Positions 1 to 8,866 of a stretch of 64,000 bases of DNA are shown in pieces. The stretch spans positions 1 to 64,000 of the forward strand of contig JAJDUM010000102.1 of the NCBI GenBank assembly GCA_022826645.1, read 5' to 3'. Source of the stretch: Candidatus Poribacteria bacterium (lineage in GTDB: Bacteria; Poribacteria; WGA-4E; PCPOR2b). Position 1 is the first letter of the stretch, and every line of letters begins with the position of its first letter. The notes beneath the pieces are model-generated. The model ran no database searches. It was not told the origin of the DNA and saw nothing but the letters and a program-made list of their open reading frames with translations. The position numbers were made by a program, and so were the translations under genes.

Positions 1-243
1 TACAACCGAACCATTTTCTATGAGTGCATTGTGTTCCATTAGGAGTGATTCTTTATAGGCACCATCAGGACCGTGGCAGATGAGGCAGCTCTGTTGAAAG
101 ATAGCGTAGGTATCAAGGGCGATCTGTTGTTGGGCGGATACAGTTGGAGAAGATAGGGTGAGAATCAATACACAGATGAATGCAAGGCGATACTGCTGCT
201 TACAAGTCCCAATCAAATGTGGGACTGGGTGATGCTTAAACAT
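1..243 (-). CDS. Secreted c-type cytochrome, N-terminal part
   Basis: Partial gene cut by the left edge: 81 codons are visible from an ATG at 243 to base 1 without a stop. Residues 15-35 are a basic then hydrophobic stretch ending in VSA-QQ, a plausible Sec signal peptide. It is followed about 15 residues later by the heme c attachment motif CLICH (CxxCH) in the context SCLICHGPDG, typical of covalently bound heme in a periplasmic cytochrome c domain. The missing C-terminal part decides whether it is a small cytochrome or a long planctomycete-type cytochrome/PSD1 protein. It is divergent from the histidine kinase across a repeat-rich 0.9 kb gap. The heme motif is seen; the electron-transfer role is inferred. 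Confidence 0.7.
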   Translation of the reverse strand, partial: MFKHHPVPHLIGTCKQQYRLAFICVLILTLSSPTVSAQQQIALDTYAIFQQSCLICHGPDGAYKESLLMEHNALIENGSVV

Positions 244-507
244 AGAGGGGGTCTCTTCTGGATAGTTTTATTGATGAATCCCGAGGGCTTTGCCCGATTG
301 TGGCTATTTTATCAGGGTTGATAACCCCAATCAAGCGAAAAATCCGTCAAAAGAAATCATTCTTGATTTTGGGGCTAAACTTTGCTACACTCTTTGGACA
401 TTTCTATAGTTCAGTCTGAGTGCTAGGACTTGAACCGCTGCGTTCGCTGAATTGCCTAAGAGTTTGCATACTCGAACCCAATTCGAAGTAACCAAATCAA
501 CGTCACA

Positions 508-577
508 CATGTCGCCCCTCTGGGGCTTTGGATTGTATTGACTCGGTATTCTATATACATGCCGCCCCGCTGGGGCT
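508..577. repeat. Paired REP-like palindromes
   Basis: Two copies of a 20-bp unit, CATGTCGCCCCTCTGGGGCT at 508-527 and a three-mismatch variant at 558-577, start 50 bp apart in the same orientation. The core GCCCC-N-GGGGC is palindromic. The same unit occurs as a pair at 36751-36821 (51 bp apart) and singly, inverted, at 4038-4057. The layout recalls REP/BIME repeats; no RAYT transposase is in the window. Confidence 0.8.
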
Positions 578-716
578 AAAAAAACTTGAGATATTCCCAG
601 ATTATACACTTAGTGCTCCTCTGGATCGAAGGATAGAGTCCTTCAGATTTAGCTGACAACCGATGGACTGTCAATGATTGGGGTATATTAATAATTTATG
701 TGTAGCTGTCCGTAAT

Positions 717-776
717 CGTAGGGGCGAGGTTTCCTTGCCCATAGGTCAATGCGGGTTGGGAAACCCAACCCATACG
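717..776. repeat. GC-rich inverted intergenic repeat
   Basis: The sequence contains CGTAGGGGCGAGGTTTCC and then GGGTTGGGAAACCCAACCC, a nearly perfect inverted repeat. A relative lies at 21235-21366 (GTAGGGGTTGGGGGACCCAACCC arrangement). It lies between genes and has no coding potential. Confidence 0.6.
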
Positions 777-851
777 AAAGATACTGCGTTTGTGTGCAAC
801 CAGATAGCAGAGAGGCATAAATCGGTTCGCTGACCGGGAAATCCGAGAAAA

Positions 852-883
852 GAAACCGAGTTTTGAAGAAAAAACTCGGTTTC
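852..883. repeat. Palindromic repeat GAAACCGAG...CTCGGTTTC
   Basis: Inverted repeat with arms GAAACCGAGTTTT and AAAACTCGGTTTC and a short loop. A near-identical palindrome is at 62831-62862. It could fold as a hairpin in RNA, but there is no adjacent gene end to make it a terminator here. Confidence 0.7.
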
Positions 884-971
884 CGAACATTTTTCCATTG
901 ATTTAGCGTTTCTCACGGTAGCAAAAGCAAAACGTCAACACGCCCTAGTAACTTACGCTATCCTAATACTG

Positions 972-1120
972 TAGGACTTATGCACTCGAACGCTCAAAGT
1001 CCGATGAATCGGGCAACCACAAGGGTTGCCCCTACGGTCAGATCTTAGGTTTATAGTCGGGTATGCCTGTCAGGACGCGCAATGAATTGCGCTACTACAA
1101 ACTGAACTGCGTAACTCCTA
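972..1120. repeat. MITE-like element, copy A
   Basis: A 149-bp element starting TAGGACTTATGCACTCGAAC and ending in the reverse complement of TAGGAGTTACGCAGTT, so its ends are imperfect inverted repeats. It shares internal blocks (ACGCGCAAT...TTGCGCTACTACAAAC, CACTCGAACGCTCAAAG) with the element at 17002-17185, which lies in the opposite orientation. It encodes no protein. A flanking TA on both sides is compatible with TA-target insertion. Confidence 0.65.
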
Positions 1121-1156
1121 TACTGTTACGTCCAATAGCCGATCCACGAACCCACA

Positions 1157-2941
1157 ATGCGTTTTACTATCAACAAACTCCATCACAAAATCTTTCTCAC
1201 GTATAGTTCCGTATTCCTGATTATAATTATCGGGGGCTTCGTGGTTACCAGTCTTGTCATCGTGAATACTGTTGATCTGCAAATTCAAAGGGACGCCCAA
1301 GAATTCAAAGCACGGATTGCCCACACGATAAATCTGCTTCAACAAGATATTGAGGAAAAAGTTCGACGCGAAATCAAGGACTGGCGGGTCGTTCAGGCGA
1401 TTCGAGGGCGTGAACCGTATCCTCCCAGCATCACCGATAGTGCCTTGGACATCTTGGAATATGGAACCGATGAGGGCATCATCACTGCAAGTAAGGTAGA
1501 AAACAGTAGCCGTAATTCCCTCAACTTACGCCACGGCGAAAGAGATCTGGAAGCATTGGATCGCGCACGAGAGTTAAAGCCAGAACCGGCGGCGAGGTTC
1601 CGGACACCCGAAGGGCGAGCCACAATTGAGATTACATTGCCAATTCAGGTGGAGGGTGAGCTTTTGGGATTTGTCACCGGCGGGTATTTTTTACATAAGC
1701 ACCTCAGCCAAGCCCTGAAAGATTTGACGCTCCACCCAATCTTTCTCGAAGAAGGGACTCGTCTCGTGCCGCTGAATACGCCGGCGGGTACAATTCCTGA
1801 ATTTGAGCGTGAGTCCCTCCTTACGTCTGTCGGCGATGTGGATCAGCCATTTCAAAAGATCTCGCTGATCGGTATACAGCACAGCGTCAGTCATATCCCA
1901 ATCTTGGCTCCGAATATCGAGACGCAGATTGAAGCAGAGCCGAAACCTGAAGCGGTTGGAATAGAGTTGATTCTGGCGTATTCTCATCGGGATGAAATCG
2001 AATTGCAGCAGCAACTGATGTTGTTTCTACTTATCATCGGTGGGGTTGGGCTTGCTTTGGTGTATGTTGTCAGTTATATCGTTGGGCTTCAGATGACTAA
2101 ACCTATCAATCAGTTGGCAGCGGGAGCGGCAGAAATCGCGTCAGGCAATCTGGAACAGCGGGTCGCCGCCCAAGGTCGAGATGAGATCGGTAGATTGGCG
2201 GGTGCTTTCAATCAGATGGCGGCAGCTCTGAAGGCAAGTCTGGAGAGGCGGCTTACTGTCGAGCGACGTGCAGCGTGGGCAGATGCTGCACGTTGGATTA
2301 TCCACGAGATTAAGAACCCGCTATTTCCGATTCGGCTTTCGATTGAGAATCTTCAGCGAGCTTATCGAGGCAGGAACGCCCAATCGACGAAGTTTGAGGA
2401 AATTTTTGCGCAGTGCACTGACATAGTTATCGAAGAGGTGGATCGACTACAGCGACTGGTGGATGAGTTCAATGAATTTGCGCGAATGCCCCCTCCTAAA
2501 CGGGAGTTGTCCGATCTCAATCAGATCGTGCAGAACGTGGTGAACCTGCACGCAGAATACGTTGAGAGTATTCAGGTTGAAGGAAGTTTCGCCCCCAATC
2601 TCCCGTCCCTTTCCCTTGATTCAGAGCAAACTACACAAGCGTTAGGGAATCTGATTAACAATGCAATTGAAGCGATGCCGGATGGGGGAACGCTGAACGT
2701 CTCGACTGAATTGGTAAATGAGTCGAAAATTCGGGTTAAGATTCAGGATACAGGTATCGGTATGTCGCCGGAAGTATTAGAACAGATTTTTGAACCCTAT
2801 TATACGACAAAAGATAAAGGCACAGGACTCGGCATGGCGATTGTTCAGCGCATCGTCACCGATCACGATGGGGAAATCTTCGTCGAAAGTGAAAAAGGGA
2901 TTGGTACAACTGTTTCGATTGAATTGTTGTGTGAAACGTGA
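1157..2941 (+). CDS. Membrane sensor histidine kinase (NtrY-like)
   Basis: 594-residue sensor kinase. There is a transmembrane helix at about residues 12-38, then a roughly 250-residue extracytoplasmic sensing region. A second helix at about 287-311 is followed by a HAMP domain (TKPINQLAAGAAEIASGNL), the phosphoacceptor box HEIKNPL with His at about 383, and a HATPase_c domain with N-box NLINNAIEAM, DTGIGM and GTGLGM. The spacing of HAMP, H-box and ATPase and the HEIKNP...RLSIENLQ context resemble the NtrY class. No response regulator is adjacent, so the partner is unknown. The signal is also unknown. There is no clear Shine-Dalgarno before this ATG. The last codons and stop lie inside a GTGAAACGTGA repeat motif that recurs at 3716 and 3987. 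Confidence 0.9.
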   Translation: MRFTINKLHHKIFLTYSSVFLIIIIGGFVVTSLVIVNTVDLQIQRDAQEFKARIAHTINLLQQDIEEKVRREIKDWRVVQAIRGREPYPPSITDSALDILEYGTDEGIITASKVENSSRNSLNLRHGERDLEALDRARELKPEPAARFRTPEGRATIEITLPIQVEGELLGFVTGGYFLHKHLSQALKDLTLHPIFLEEGTRLVPLNTPAGTIPEFERESLLTSVGDVDQPFQKISLIGIQHSVSHIPILAPNIETQIEAEPKPEAVGIELILAYSHRDEIELQQQLMLFLLIIGGVGLALVYVVSYIVGLQMTKPINQLAAGAAEIASGNLEQRVAAQGRDEIGRLAGAFNQMAAALKASLERRLTVERRAAWADAARWIIHEIKNPLFPIRLSIENLQRAYRGRNAQSTKFEEIFAQCTDIVIEEVDRLQRLVDEFNEFARMPPPKRELSDLNQIVQNVVNLHAEYVESIQVEGSFAPNLPSLSLDSEQTTQALGNLINNAIEAMPDGGTLNVSTELVNESKIRVKIQDTGIGMSPEVLEQIFEPYYTTKDKGTGLGMAIVQRIVTDHDGEIFVESEKGIGTTVSIELLCET

Positions 2942-2970
2942 TAAGAATGGTTCTAAAGCCTACTTACATG

Positions 2971-3642
2971 TCATTCGTTGCGCTTTAAGGTTTGAATCCC
3001 CGAAGCCGCACCGATAATCACTTGGTCTGTCCGATTAATGAAGAGTCCGTTTTCGACAACGCCGGGGAGATTGTTGATGGCAAGCTCAGTGGCAACCGGG
3101 TCAGCAATGCCATCGAAGGTACAGTCCAGAATATAGTTACCGTTATCGCTGACAAAACCGGGACGCAGGGTTGAGTCTTGGCAGATCCGGTTGAGTGCGA
3201 TCTGGGTTGAACCCCAGCCGAATGGGAGTACCTCCACGGGTACTGGGAAATTGGAGCCTAACTGTTCAACTAGTTTCCCTTCGTCAACGATGATTACCAA
3301 TCGTTTGGACGCGTGGGCAATGATTTTCTCCCGGACTAACGCCCCACCTGCCCCCTTGATAAGGTCAAGCGCGGGATTGACCTCGTCCGCGCCATCGATG
3401 GTCAAGTCGATTGCGGGATGCTCCCCAAGGGTTGAAAGCGATATGCCCTGTTGAGTCGCGATTTCTTCGGTCTGTTTGGATGTTGGGATACCGATAATAT
3501 CAAGACCGTTCCGAACCTTTTCACCGAGTTTCAGCAGTGCATAGTAAATTGTTGAGCCTGTGCCAAGTCCGACGATCATGCCGGACGCTACCTCCTCGAC
3601 AGCCTGTTCCGCTGCGAGTTGTTTCAGTTTTTCTGTTTCCAT
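2971..3642 (-). CDS. rpiA: Ribose-5-phosphate isomerase A
   Basis: Interconverts ribose 5-phosphate and ribulose 5-phosphate in the pentose phosphate pathway, in the cytoplasm. The 223-residue product has the RpiA signatures GLGTGSTIYYAL near the N terminus, DGADEVN with the substrate-binding Asp pair, and KGAGGALVREK with the catalytic lysine region, and is full length. I chose the ATG at 3642 because AGGAGA lies 4 bases upstream; an in-frame ATG at 3687 would add 15 residues translated from a palindromic repeat (CCCGATAAATTGGGA). It complements zwf at 8997. Convergent with the histidine kinase. Confidence 0.95.
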   Translation of the reverse strand: METEKLKQLAAEQAVEEVASGMIVGLGTGSTIYYALLKLGEKVRNGLDIIGIPTSKQTEEIATQQGISLSTLGEHPAIDLTIDGADEVNPALDLIKGAGGALVREKIIAHASKRLVIIVDEGKLVEQLGSNFPVPVEVLPFGWGSTQIALNRICQDSTLRPGFVSDNGNYILDCTFDGIADPVATELAINNLPGVVENGLFINRTDQVIIGAASGIQTLKRNE

Positions 3643-3715
3643 GTTTTCTCCTGATGGGGATTCGTCCCGATAAATTGGGAGGCTCATGTCAAAAGAAAGT
3701 GTAATACGCTAAGAG

Positions 3716-3747
3716 CGTGAAACGTGATGCGTGAAACGTGAAAACTA
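3716..3747. repeat. GTGAAACGTGA repeat, copy 1
   Basis: Contains CGTGAAACGTGATG directly followed by CGTGAAACGTGAAAAC, that is, two related 14-bp units in tandem. Identical over about 32 bp to 3987-4018. Confidence 0.75.
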
Positions 3748-3952
3748 TCGGTTCATTAGCAGTGAAGAACAACGATCCTACGGTCTACGAACAAGAATCC
3801 GAGAGTTGTTCCCTACAGTTTCTGTTGCACGATTTCTCAACTTGAGCCAATCGGGATTGATGTCCACTCCTCTTAAATTGCTCATCTATGCTGAGTTTCT
3901 AATTTTAACACCTCACGGGATGGTTTTCTACTCAAATTGTTATGTGCCATTA

Positions 3953-4018
3953 TTAACCAATGGTGCTAGTTTGCAGCTGTTGATAACGTGAAACGTGATG
4001 CGTGAAACGTGAAAACTA
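3953..4018. repeat. Extended GTGAAACGTGA element, copy 2
   Basis: The tandem unit at 3987-4018 is preceded by a block containing CCAATGGTGCTAGTTTGCAG. The whole 66-bp element recurs in reverse orientation, with only a few changes, at 36843-36906 at the 3' end of uvrA. Confidence 0.75.
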
Positions 4019-4037
4019 TTGGCTCTTCGGTGCCTTT

Positions 4038-4057
4038 AGCCCCGGAGGGGCGACATG
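4038..4057. repeat. Single REP-like palindrome, inverted
   Basis: Reverse complement of the 20-bp unit found at 508 and 36751, with one difference in the palindrome loop. Confidence 0.75.
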
Positions 4058-4178
4058 TGCAGCCGAAGGGTAGAAAGAACATAAGAAGAATCAATGAACG
4101 CTTCAACAATGTGGGAAAGACCCTCTCACTAACTAGTACCAAAGGTTATTACGAAATATCAAGCAAGGATAACCACCA

Positions 4179-5912
4179 ATGAATCTATACCTCCGTCTGC
4201 TGAGTTATGTTAAGCCGTATTGGAAAAGCACAGTCGTCTCACTGATAGCAATGTTGGTTGTGTCCGTTGGCAATCTTGTCCCAACATGGATTACCGGCAG
4301 GATTGTTATTGACGAGATAATTGTACAGCGGGATATCAGTCGATTGCACTGGATCGCGCTCCTGCTGCTTGGCATCTATCTGATAAAGAGCGTCGCGGTA
4401 ATGTTGGCAGAATGGCTGTCCCACGAAATCGCTGAAAAAATTATCTACGATATGCGGACGCAAATCTACAGTCATCTGCAGAAACTGTCGTTTCGCTTTC
4501 ATAAGGACAGCACGACCGGCGATCTGATGTCGCGTGTGGTGAACGACATCGACGCGATGCGGGATATGCTCGCGCACACCATACACATTATTATTGTGCA
4601 GGTATTGACCTTTGCCGGCATTGCGATCTTGCTGTACAGCCTAAACTGGAAAATGGCGAGCTTGACCATTGTTCCGATCCTGGTTTTGGGACCGTTGATT
4701 GTCTACTTCGGTATAAAGCTGCGGCTCATTTCCCGTGATGTGCGCGCAGAACTCGCGGAGGTCAACGCCCGTCTACAAGATAACCTTTCGGGTATCTTCG
4801 AGATCCAAGCCTTCGCTCGCGAACCCTACGAAGAGAAGCGGTTCATCGCTCGATGTGCCAATTACCGCAACGCAATCATTCGAGGGGTACGCCTGTGGGC
4901 GCGACTGAATCCTACCGTTCAATTTTTGCTTGGCGCGAGTTGGACGGCGATTCTGTGGTATGGGGGTTGGCAGTTGATAAACGGATCAAGTGATATGACT
5001 GTTGGACAACTATTCGTTTTCATCGGATTTCTGTGGCGCCTGTTCATACCGATTGAGATGGCAAGTCACGAAAATGAACGGCTGCAGAAAGCCCTCGCCG
5101 CTGGCGAACGGATGATGGAGTTGTTAGACACAGCGCCTGAGATCAAGGATGTCCCAAACGCTTGGGCGGGTAAGGTTAAAGGTCAACTCCTGTTTGAAAA
5201 TGTTTCGTTCAAGTACACGGACGAAGATGTTTTGACAGATGTAAACCTCAAAATCCGACCGGGGGAGACAATCGCTTTTGTCGGTCCGAGCGGTGTCGGC
5301 AAAACCACGTTGGTGGGGCTTGTACCGAGATTCTACGATGTCACCGGCGGACAGGTGAAGGTTGATGGTGTCAGCGTGCGGGATTGGCAGATGCAGGCGT
5401 TACGTCGTCAGATTGGTCTTGTCCCCCAAGAGACGTTCCTATTTAACGGAACAATCGGAGAGAATATTGCCTACGGCAAACTAAATGCGACGCAGATGGA
5501 GATTGAAATGGCAGCCAAATCCGCTAATATCTACGACTTCATCATGAGCCTGCCAGAGCGTTTTGATACAGTTGTTGGTGAGCGGGGCATGCGTCTCTCC
5601 GGTGGACAAAAACAACGGGTCTCGATTGCGCGTGCCGTTCTGAAAGATCCGCCCATCCTCATCCTCGATGAAGCGACCTCGTCTGTCGATACGGAATCAG
5701 AACAACTGATCCAGCAGAGCTTGGTAAATCTGCTGCACGGGCGTACCACGCTGATTATCGCCCATCGGCTTGCGACCATTAGATTTGCAGATCGGATCGC
5801 CGTGTTGGCGGACAATCGGATTGTCGAACTTGGGACACACGTGGAGCTGCTTTCGCAAGATGGATTGTACACGCGGCTTTATAATGCGCAGTTTGGAGAC
5901 AAGCAGCTGTAG
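4179..5912 (+). CDS. ABC exporter, fused membrane and ATPase domains
   Basis: 577-residue half-transporter of the MsbA/LmrA-like ABC exporter type. The N-terminal ~310 residues form six membrane helices of an ABC type-1 domain, and the C-terminal part is a complete nucleotide-binding domain. Visible motifs are Walker A GPSGVGKTT (about 368), Q-loop LVPQETF, signature LSGGQKQR (about 473), Walker B ILILDEATS and H-loop IIAHR. It should work as a homodimer in the inner membrane; the substrate (lipid, peptide or drug) cannot be told. AAGGA precedes the ATG by 9 bases. It stands alone, convergent with the PhyH gene 18 bases downstream. MsbA function in LPS transport is possible given LptD in this window, but unproven. 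Confidence 0.92.
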   Translation: MNLYLRLLSYVKPYWKSTVVSLIAMLVVSVGNLVPTWITGRIVIDEIIVQRDISRLHWIALLLLGIYLIKSVAVMLAEWLSHEIAEKIIYDMRTQIYSHLQKLSFRFHKDSTTGDLMSRVVNDIDAMRDMLAHTIHIIIVQVLTFAGIAILLYSLNWKMASLTIVPILVLGPLIVYFGIKLRLISRDVRAELAEVNARLQDNLSGIFEIQAFAREPYEEKRFIARCANYRNAIIRGVRLWARLNPTVQFLLGASWTAILWYGGWQLINGSSDMTVGQLFVFIGFLWRLFIPIEMASHENERLQKALAAGERMMELLDTAPEIKDVPNAWAGKVKGQLLFENVSFKYTDEDVLTDVNLKIRPGETIAFVGPSGVGKTTLVGLVPRFYDVTGGQVKVDGVSVRDWQMQALRRQIGLVPQETFLFNGTIGENIAYGKLNATQMEIEMAAKSANIYDFIMSLPERFDTVVGERGMRLSGGQKQRVSIARAVLKDPPILILDEATSSVDTESEQLIQQSLVNLLHGRTTLIIAHRLATIRFADRIAVLADNRIVELGTHVELLSQDGLYTRLYNAQFGDKQL

Positions 5913-5930
5913 CGTCAAAATCTGCATATC

Positions 5931-6659
5931 TCAATCGGTGTAGCGTTGTGTGCCGTCAAAGGAGGTTCGGGGCCAGCTTGTGTGGGGCCAATCCGTGAAA
6001 CTGTACGGGATATAGTGGTTTGCCATGACATGGCGCAAGGCACCAGGCTTCTTGATTGGACCGCCACGATGGATCAAGCCACCGTGAAATAACACCACGT
6101 CACCCTGACTGGCTATTATGGAGACTTCAGGTAAATTGTTCTCTTCGAAGATCCGCTCGGTCCTGTTGTGGCGGTACTCGTAATCCATCTTCCCGTTCTC
6201 ATCCAACGTCTCCCAGTATGTCACAAGTTCCCCTTTATGCGAACCGGACTGCACATAGATGGTACCATTTTCTTCGTTGACATCTACCAAAGGCAGCCAA
6301 ACGGCCATGCAGCCGGGGAGCGGGCACTGATCTTGGTGGCGGTTTCCCTCGGAACCTTTGTAGAAGTACATGGTTTGTATGCCCTCCACTTTCTCCTCAA
6401 AGCAATCTTCCAGCGGCTGGTGTAGACGTGAATCAATCAGCAGTGCCAGTGCTTTCGGATCGTACCAATGCTGATTATTGGTACGCCCCCAATTGTCTGG
6501 TTCGCGAGGGGCGAAGCCTTCCAGTGTCTTTTCTCCCGAATGAAGTGCCATCATGTGCTCGACGAACTCCTCACACTCCGCTTTGGAAAAGACCGATTTC
6601 AGGATGGTATAGCCATCCCGCTCGTACTGTGCTTTCTGTGCTGGAGTCAAACCTTTCAT
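5931..6659 (-). CDS. PhyH-family Fe(II)/2-oxoglutarate dioxygenase
   Basis: 242-residue member of the phytanoyl-CoA dioxygenase (PhyH) superfamily, cytoplasmic, expected to hydroxylate an unknown small substrate with O2 and 2-oxoglutarate. The iron site is canonical: HQD (HxD) in GNRHQDQCP, distal His in LIHRGGP, and a following arginine. The typical GTIYVQSGSHKGE strand is present. I prefer the ATG at 6659 because AAAGGAG lies 8 bases upstream; an ATG at 6677 would add six residues. Followed, in the direction of transcription, by nothing on the same strand; the sialidase-like gene upstream ends 31 bases away, so the two may share a transcript. Confidence 0.88.
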   Translation of the reverse strand: MKGLTPAQKAQYERDGYTILKSVFSKAECEEFVEHMMALHSGEKTLEGFAPREPDNWGRTNNQHWYDPKALALLIDSRLHQPLEDCFEEKVEGIQTMYFYKGSEGNRHQDQCPLPGCMAVWLPLVDVNEENGTIYVQSGSHKGELVTYWETLDENGKMDYEYRHNRTERIFEENNLPEVSIIASQGDVVLFHGGLIHRGGPIKKPGALRHVMANHYIPYSFTDWPHTSWPRTSFDGTQRYTD

Positions 6660-6690
6660 CAAAGAAACTCCTTTCATACTGATGATAATT

Positions 6691-7887
6691 CTATATCTTC
6701 TCGTATAGCCACTCGATTGGACAGATAACGATTTTGCGATGGCGGGACCAAGATGGGGGATCCGTGGAAGCGTCTAACTGGGGACCGAAATCGTAGAGCA
6801 GTACAACTTCGTCCCCGAAGAAATGGGCGTTCGGATACGACACATATATCATATCAGCCGGTAACTCACCGAGTTCCTTCTCACCGCGAACCATACCGAT
6901 TTCATCATCAGGGTCAATGCGATCGGATCTGTCCGCTGGACCACCAACTTCGAGCGTCTTAAAGTGGTTCCAGCTATCCCCGTCATCCGTCGAGATGGCA
7001 AGCGAGAGGCGGGACCGACGAAAACCGCGTCGAATTTCATCACGGCTTACCTGATTCCACACGCAGAGCAGATCTCCGGTGGTTGGGATAATGCGGATCC
7101 GACATGGTGAGTATGAACTGGCGAGGACTGTCGGTTGGGGCAATGACCAAGTAAGTCCCTCATCATCGCTGAAGCTTTGGTAAAGACGGCTTAGCGTGGT
7201 CCGGAACATCATCAGGAGTCTGCCATCACGGAGTTGGACTGCACCGGGTTCGTCGCAGGGCCACATCCCGCCGTAACCGTCTTGGTGCCAGATGACGATG
7301 TCCTGAGGTCCCCGCTTCCAAGTAGCGCCCTCGTCGTCCGAATAGTACACTTGGCTCGTGTCAATCTCCGGACTGTGAGCGTGACCCTCTGTTTTGAAAC
7401 GCTTCCCTTGAAAGGTGCCGTAAGCGCCGGCGTCTTTCAGTTCCGGAAACGTGCAGGGCGGGCAGAACCGCGTGGGTAAAACCAAGCGACCCGATCGGAG
7501 TTGAAAGAGTGTGTCGTGATAGTTGCTCGCAGTTTCACCGGGTAGGTTGATGGCGATCTCTTCTGACCACGATTCCCCTTCATCATCGGAAGTGCGAAAA
7601 CAGAGCGTGTAGCCGGACAAAGTCCCGCCAGCTGTGCCGCTAAGGCGACCGTAGAGGAGACCGAGCTTTCCCGACTGCAAACGGATTAGGGAGGTTGGGG
7701 CGCCTGTCCCAATGATTGGCTCCCCACCGGTCTGAAGCGGTTCACTCGCCGACCAAGTTCGTCCACGGTCATTGGAGTGGCTGACATTCAAGCCCGACCA
7801 AACCATCATCCATCGTCCATCCCGCAGTTCAACTATACCTTCGTGTGCGCCCGGGACGCTGCCCTCAAAAACTTGAGAATCTGCCAT
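6691..7887 (-). CDS. Sialidase/BNR-repeat family protein
   Basis: 398 residues forming a six-bladed beta-propeller of the sialidase (neuraminidase) superfamily. It has repeated Asp-box motifs: SNDRGRTW, SDDEGESW, SDDEGATW, SDDEGLTW and STDDGDSW. No signal peptide is visible, so it is likely cytoplasmic or exported otherwise. Asp boxes are structural, so true exo-sialidase activity is not established; many such proteins in planctomycetes and poribacteria act on other glycans. The start has AAGGA nearby. It is immediately upstream of the PhyH gene on the same strand. A paralogue lies at 28404-29522. Confidence 0.85.
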   Translation of the reverse strand: MADSQVFEGSVPGAHEGIVELRDGRWMMVWSGLNVSHSNDRGRTWSASEPLQTGGEPIIGTGAPTSLIRLQSGKLGLLYGRLSGTAGGTLSGYTLCFRTSDDEGESWSEEIAINLPGETASNYHDTLFQLRSGRLVLPTRFCPPCTFPELKDAGAYGTFQGKRFKTEGHAHSPEIDTSQVYYSDDEGATWKRGPQDIVIWHQDGYGGMWPCDEPGAVQLRDGRLLMMFRTTLSRLYQSFSDDEGLTWSLPQPTVLASSYSPCRIRIIPTTGDLLCVWNQVSRDEIRRGFRRSRLSLAISTDDGDSWNHFKTLEVGGPADRSDRIDPDDEIGMVRGEKELGELPADMIYVSYPNAHFFGDEVVLLYDFGPQLDASTDPPSWSRHRKIVICPIEWLYEKI

Positions 7888-8031
7888 TGTCCGTGTCCTT
7901 CTGAAATATTAGAAATTATGACATGTCTTTTTTGCAATTTTGTGACATAATGTGGAACAATATCATTGTATAATTTTTCAGTTTTTCATTCAACAGGATT
8001 ATGAAAAAATAAGGGGGCAAACAGAGGCGAT

Positions 8032-8808
8032 ATGATTACCGAGCAGGAAATTCAACAGTTTTCAGAGCTGGGAGCGGTTACCATTGATACGCCGCTGACG
8101 CAACAGCAGCTCACAGCAGCCTCCGGCGTGTTTGATCGCCTACTCCCAGGTCCGGGGGAAAAGCCACGCTACCGGGTCAGCACAACGTGTACCTTCTACG
8201 ATCCAGAATTGCTGGACATCATCCAGCATCCATTTTTTGAGGAGGTAGCCAAGCGCGTTCTACGTGCTGATGAAGTCCGTTTCTTTCAAACTGCCATCGT
8301 GACAACTTATCCGGCACCCAACACCCCCTTCAGTTTCGATCAACATGTGGATGTCCAGTACTGCCTCTCGGATCTCGATGCCACTCCCAGACGCATGGTA
8401 TGTAGCTATTTTCTATGGATTGACGATGTGACGGCACAACGTGCGCCCTTGATGTATCGTCCCGGCAGCCATCGACTGATAGCCAGAGAAAGGGAAAACC
8501 GATCGGAACTGAAAGGCAGCGCCGCACACGTCGAGGGCGTTTCACTGCCTAAACTTCCCCAACTTGACTATGCGGACGCTATCCCCGTGGTGGCACGAGC
8601 CGGACAAGCAACCGTCCTGACCACTGCGATGGTGCACGGCGCATCTATCAATGTTGATACCCTTCCCCGCAAGGCGATGGTTATCACGTTCACAGCGGCG
8701 AACGTAGAGATCGGGCTGCCCCAGAATCAGGCGGAGACTAAGCGAGATTATGATCGCGGGTTGAAAAAGCGTCTTCGACCCGAACGGGCACATATTGTTC
8801 CAGCTTGA
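8032..8808 (+). CDS. PhyH-family dioxygenase
   Basis: 258-residue PhyH-superfamily protein, only distantly like the one at 5931. The iron ligands are readable as HVD (HxD) in FDQHVDVQY and a second His in MVHGASIN, with a downstream arginine. PGSHR marks the conserved strand. A purine-rich stretch (AGAGGCGAT) precedes the ATG. It is divergent from the sialidase gene across an AT-rich 144-bp intergenic region that should hold promoters for both. Substrate unknown. Confidence 0.85.
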   Translation: MITEQEIQQFSELGAVTIDTPLTQQQLTAASGVFDRLLPGPGEKPRYRVSTTCTFYDPELLDIIQHPFFEEVAKRVLRADEVRFFQTAIVTTYPAPNTPFSFDQHVDVQYCLSDLDATPRRMVCSYFLWIDDVTAQRAPLMYRPGSHRLIARERENRSELKGSAAHVEGVSLPKLPQLDYADAIPVVARAGQATVLTTAMVHGASINVDTLPRKAMVITFTAANVEIGLPQNQAETKRDYDRGLKKRLRPERAHIVPA

Positions 8809-8866
8809 GGCGCAGCTGGAGAAAGCGGTATCTGAAGCAGGGCAAGCGTCTAGCGCGTTTTTTTCG

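Larger units (their letters stand above)
244..1156. other. Gene-free, repeat-rich intergenic region
   Basis: About 0.9 kb without a credible gene. It holds a pair of 20-bp palindromes (508-577), a GC-rich inverted element (717-776), a perfect AT-rich palindrome (852-883) and a MITE-like element (972-1120). Members of each family recur elsewhere in the window. Short open frames here are made of repeat sequence. Confidence 0.7.
3643..4178. other. Repeat-rich gap before the ABC exporter
   Basis: 536 bp carrying two copies of a CGTGAAACGTGATG-type repeat, a block shared with 62857-62888 (GTTTCTGTTGCAC then ATTTCT) at 3818-3847, and one inverted 20-bp REP-like palindrome at 4038-4057. An 86-codon open frame at 3731-3991 consists largely of these repeats and is not called. 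Confidence 0.6.

Noticed and set aside
385..609. 74-codon minus-strand open frame
   Set aside because: Spans both REP-like palindromes; the peptide is a translation of repeat DNA.
3731..3991. 86-codon open frame on the plus strand
   Set aside because: Built mainly from the GTGAAACGTGA and other dispersed repeats, starts inside a repeat copy, and has no convincing ribosome site.
7921..7980. Sigma-70 promoter for the PhyH gene at 8032
   Set aside because: A TATAAT is present at 7969 but no acceptable -35 or TGn extension is at proper distance.
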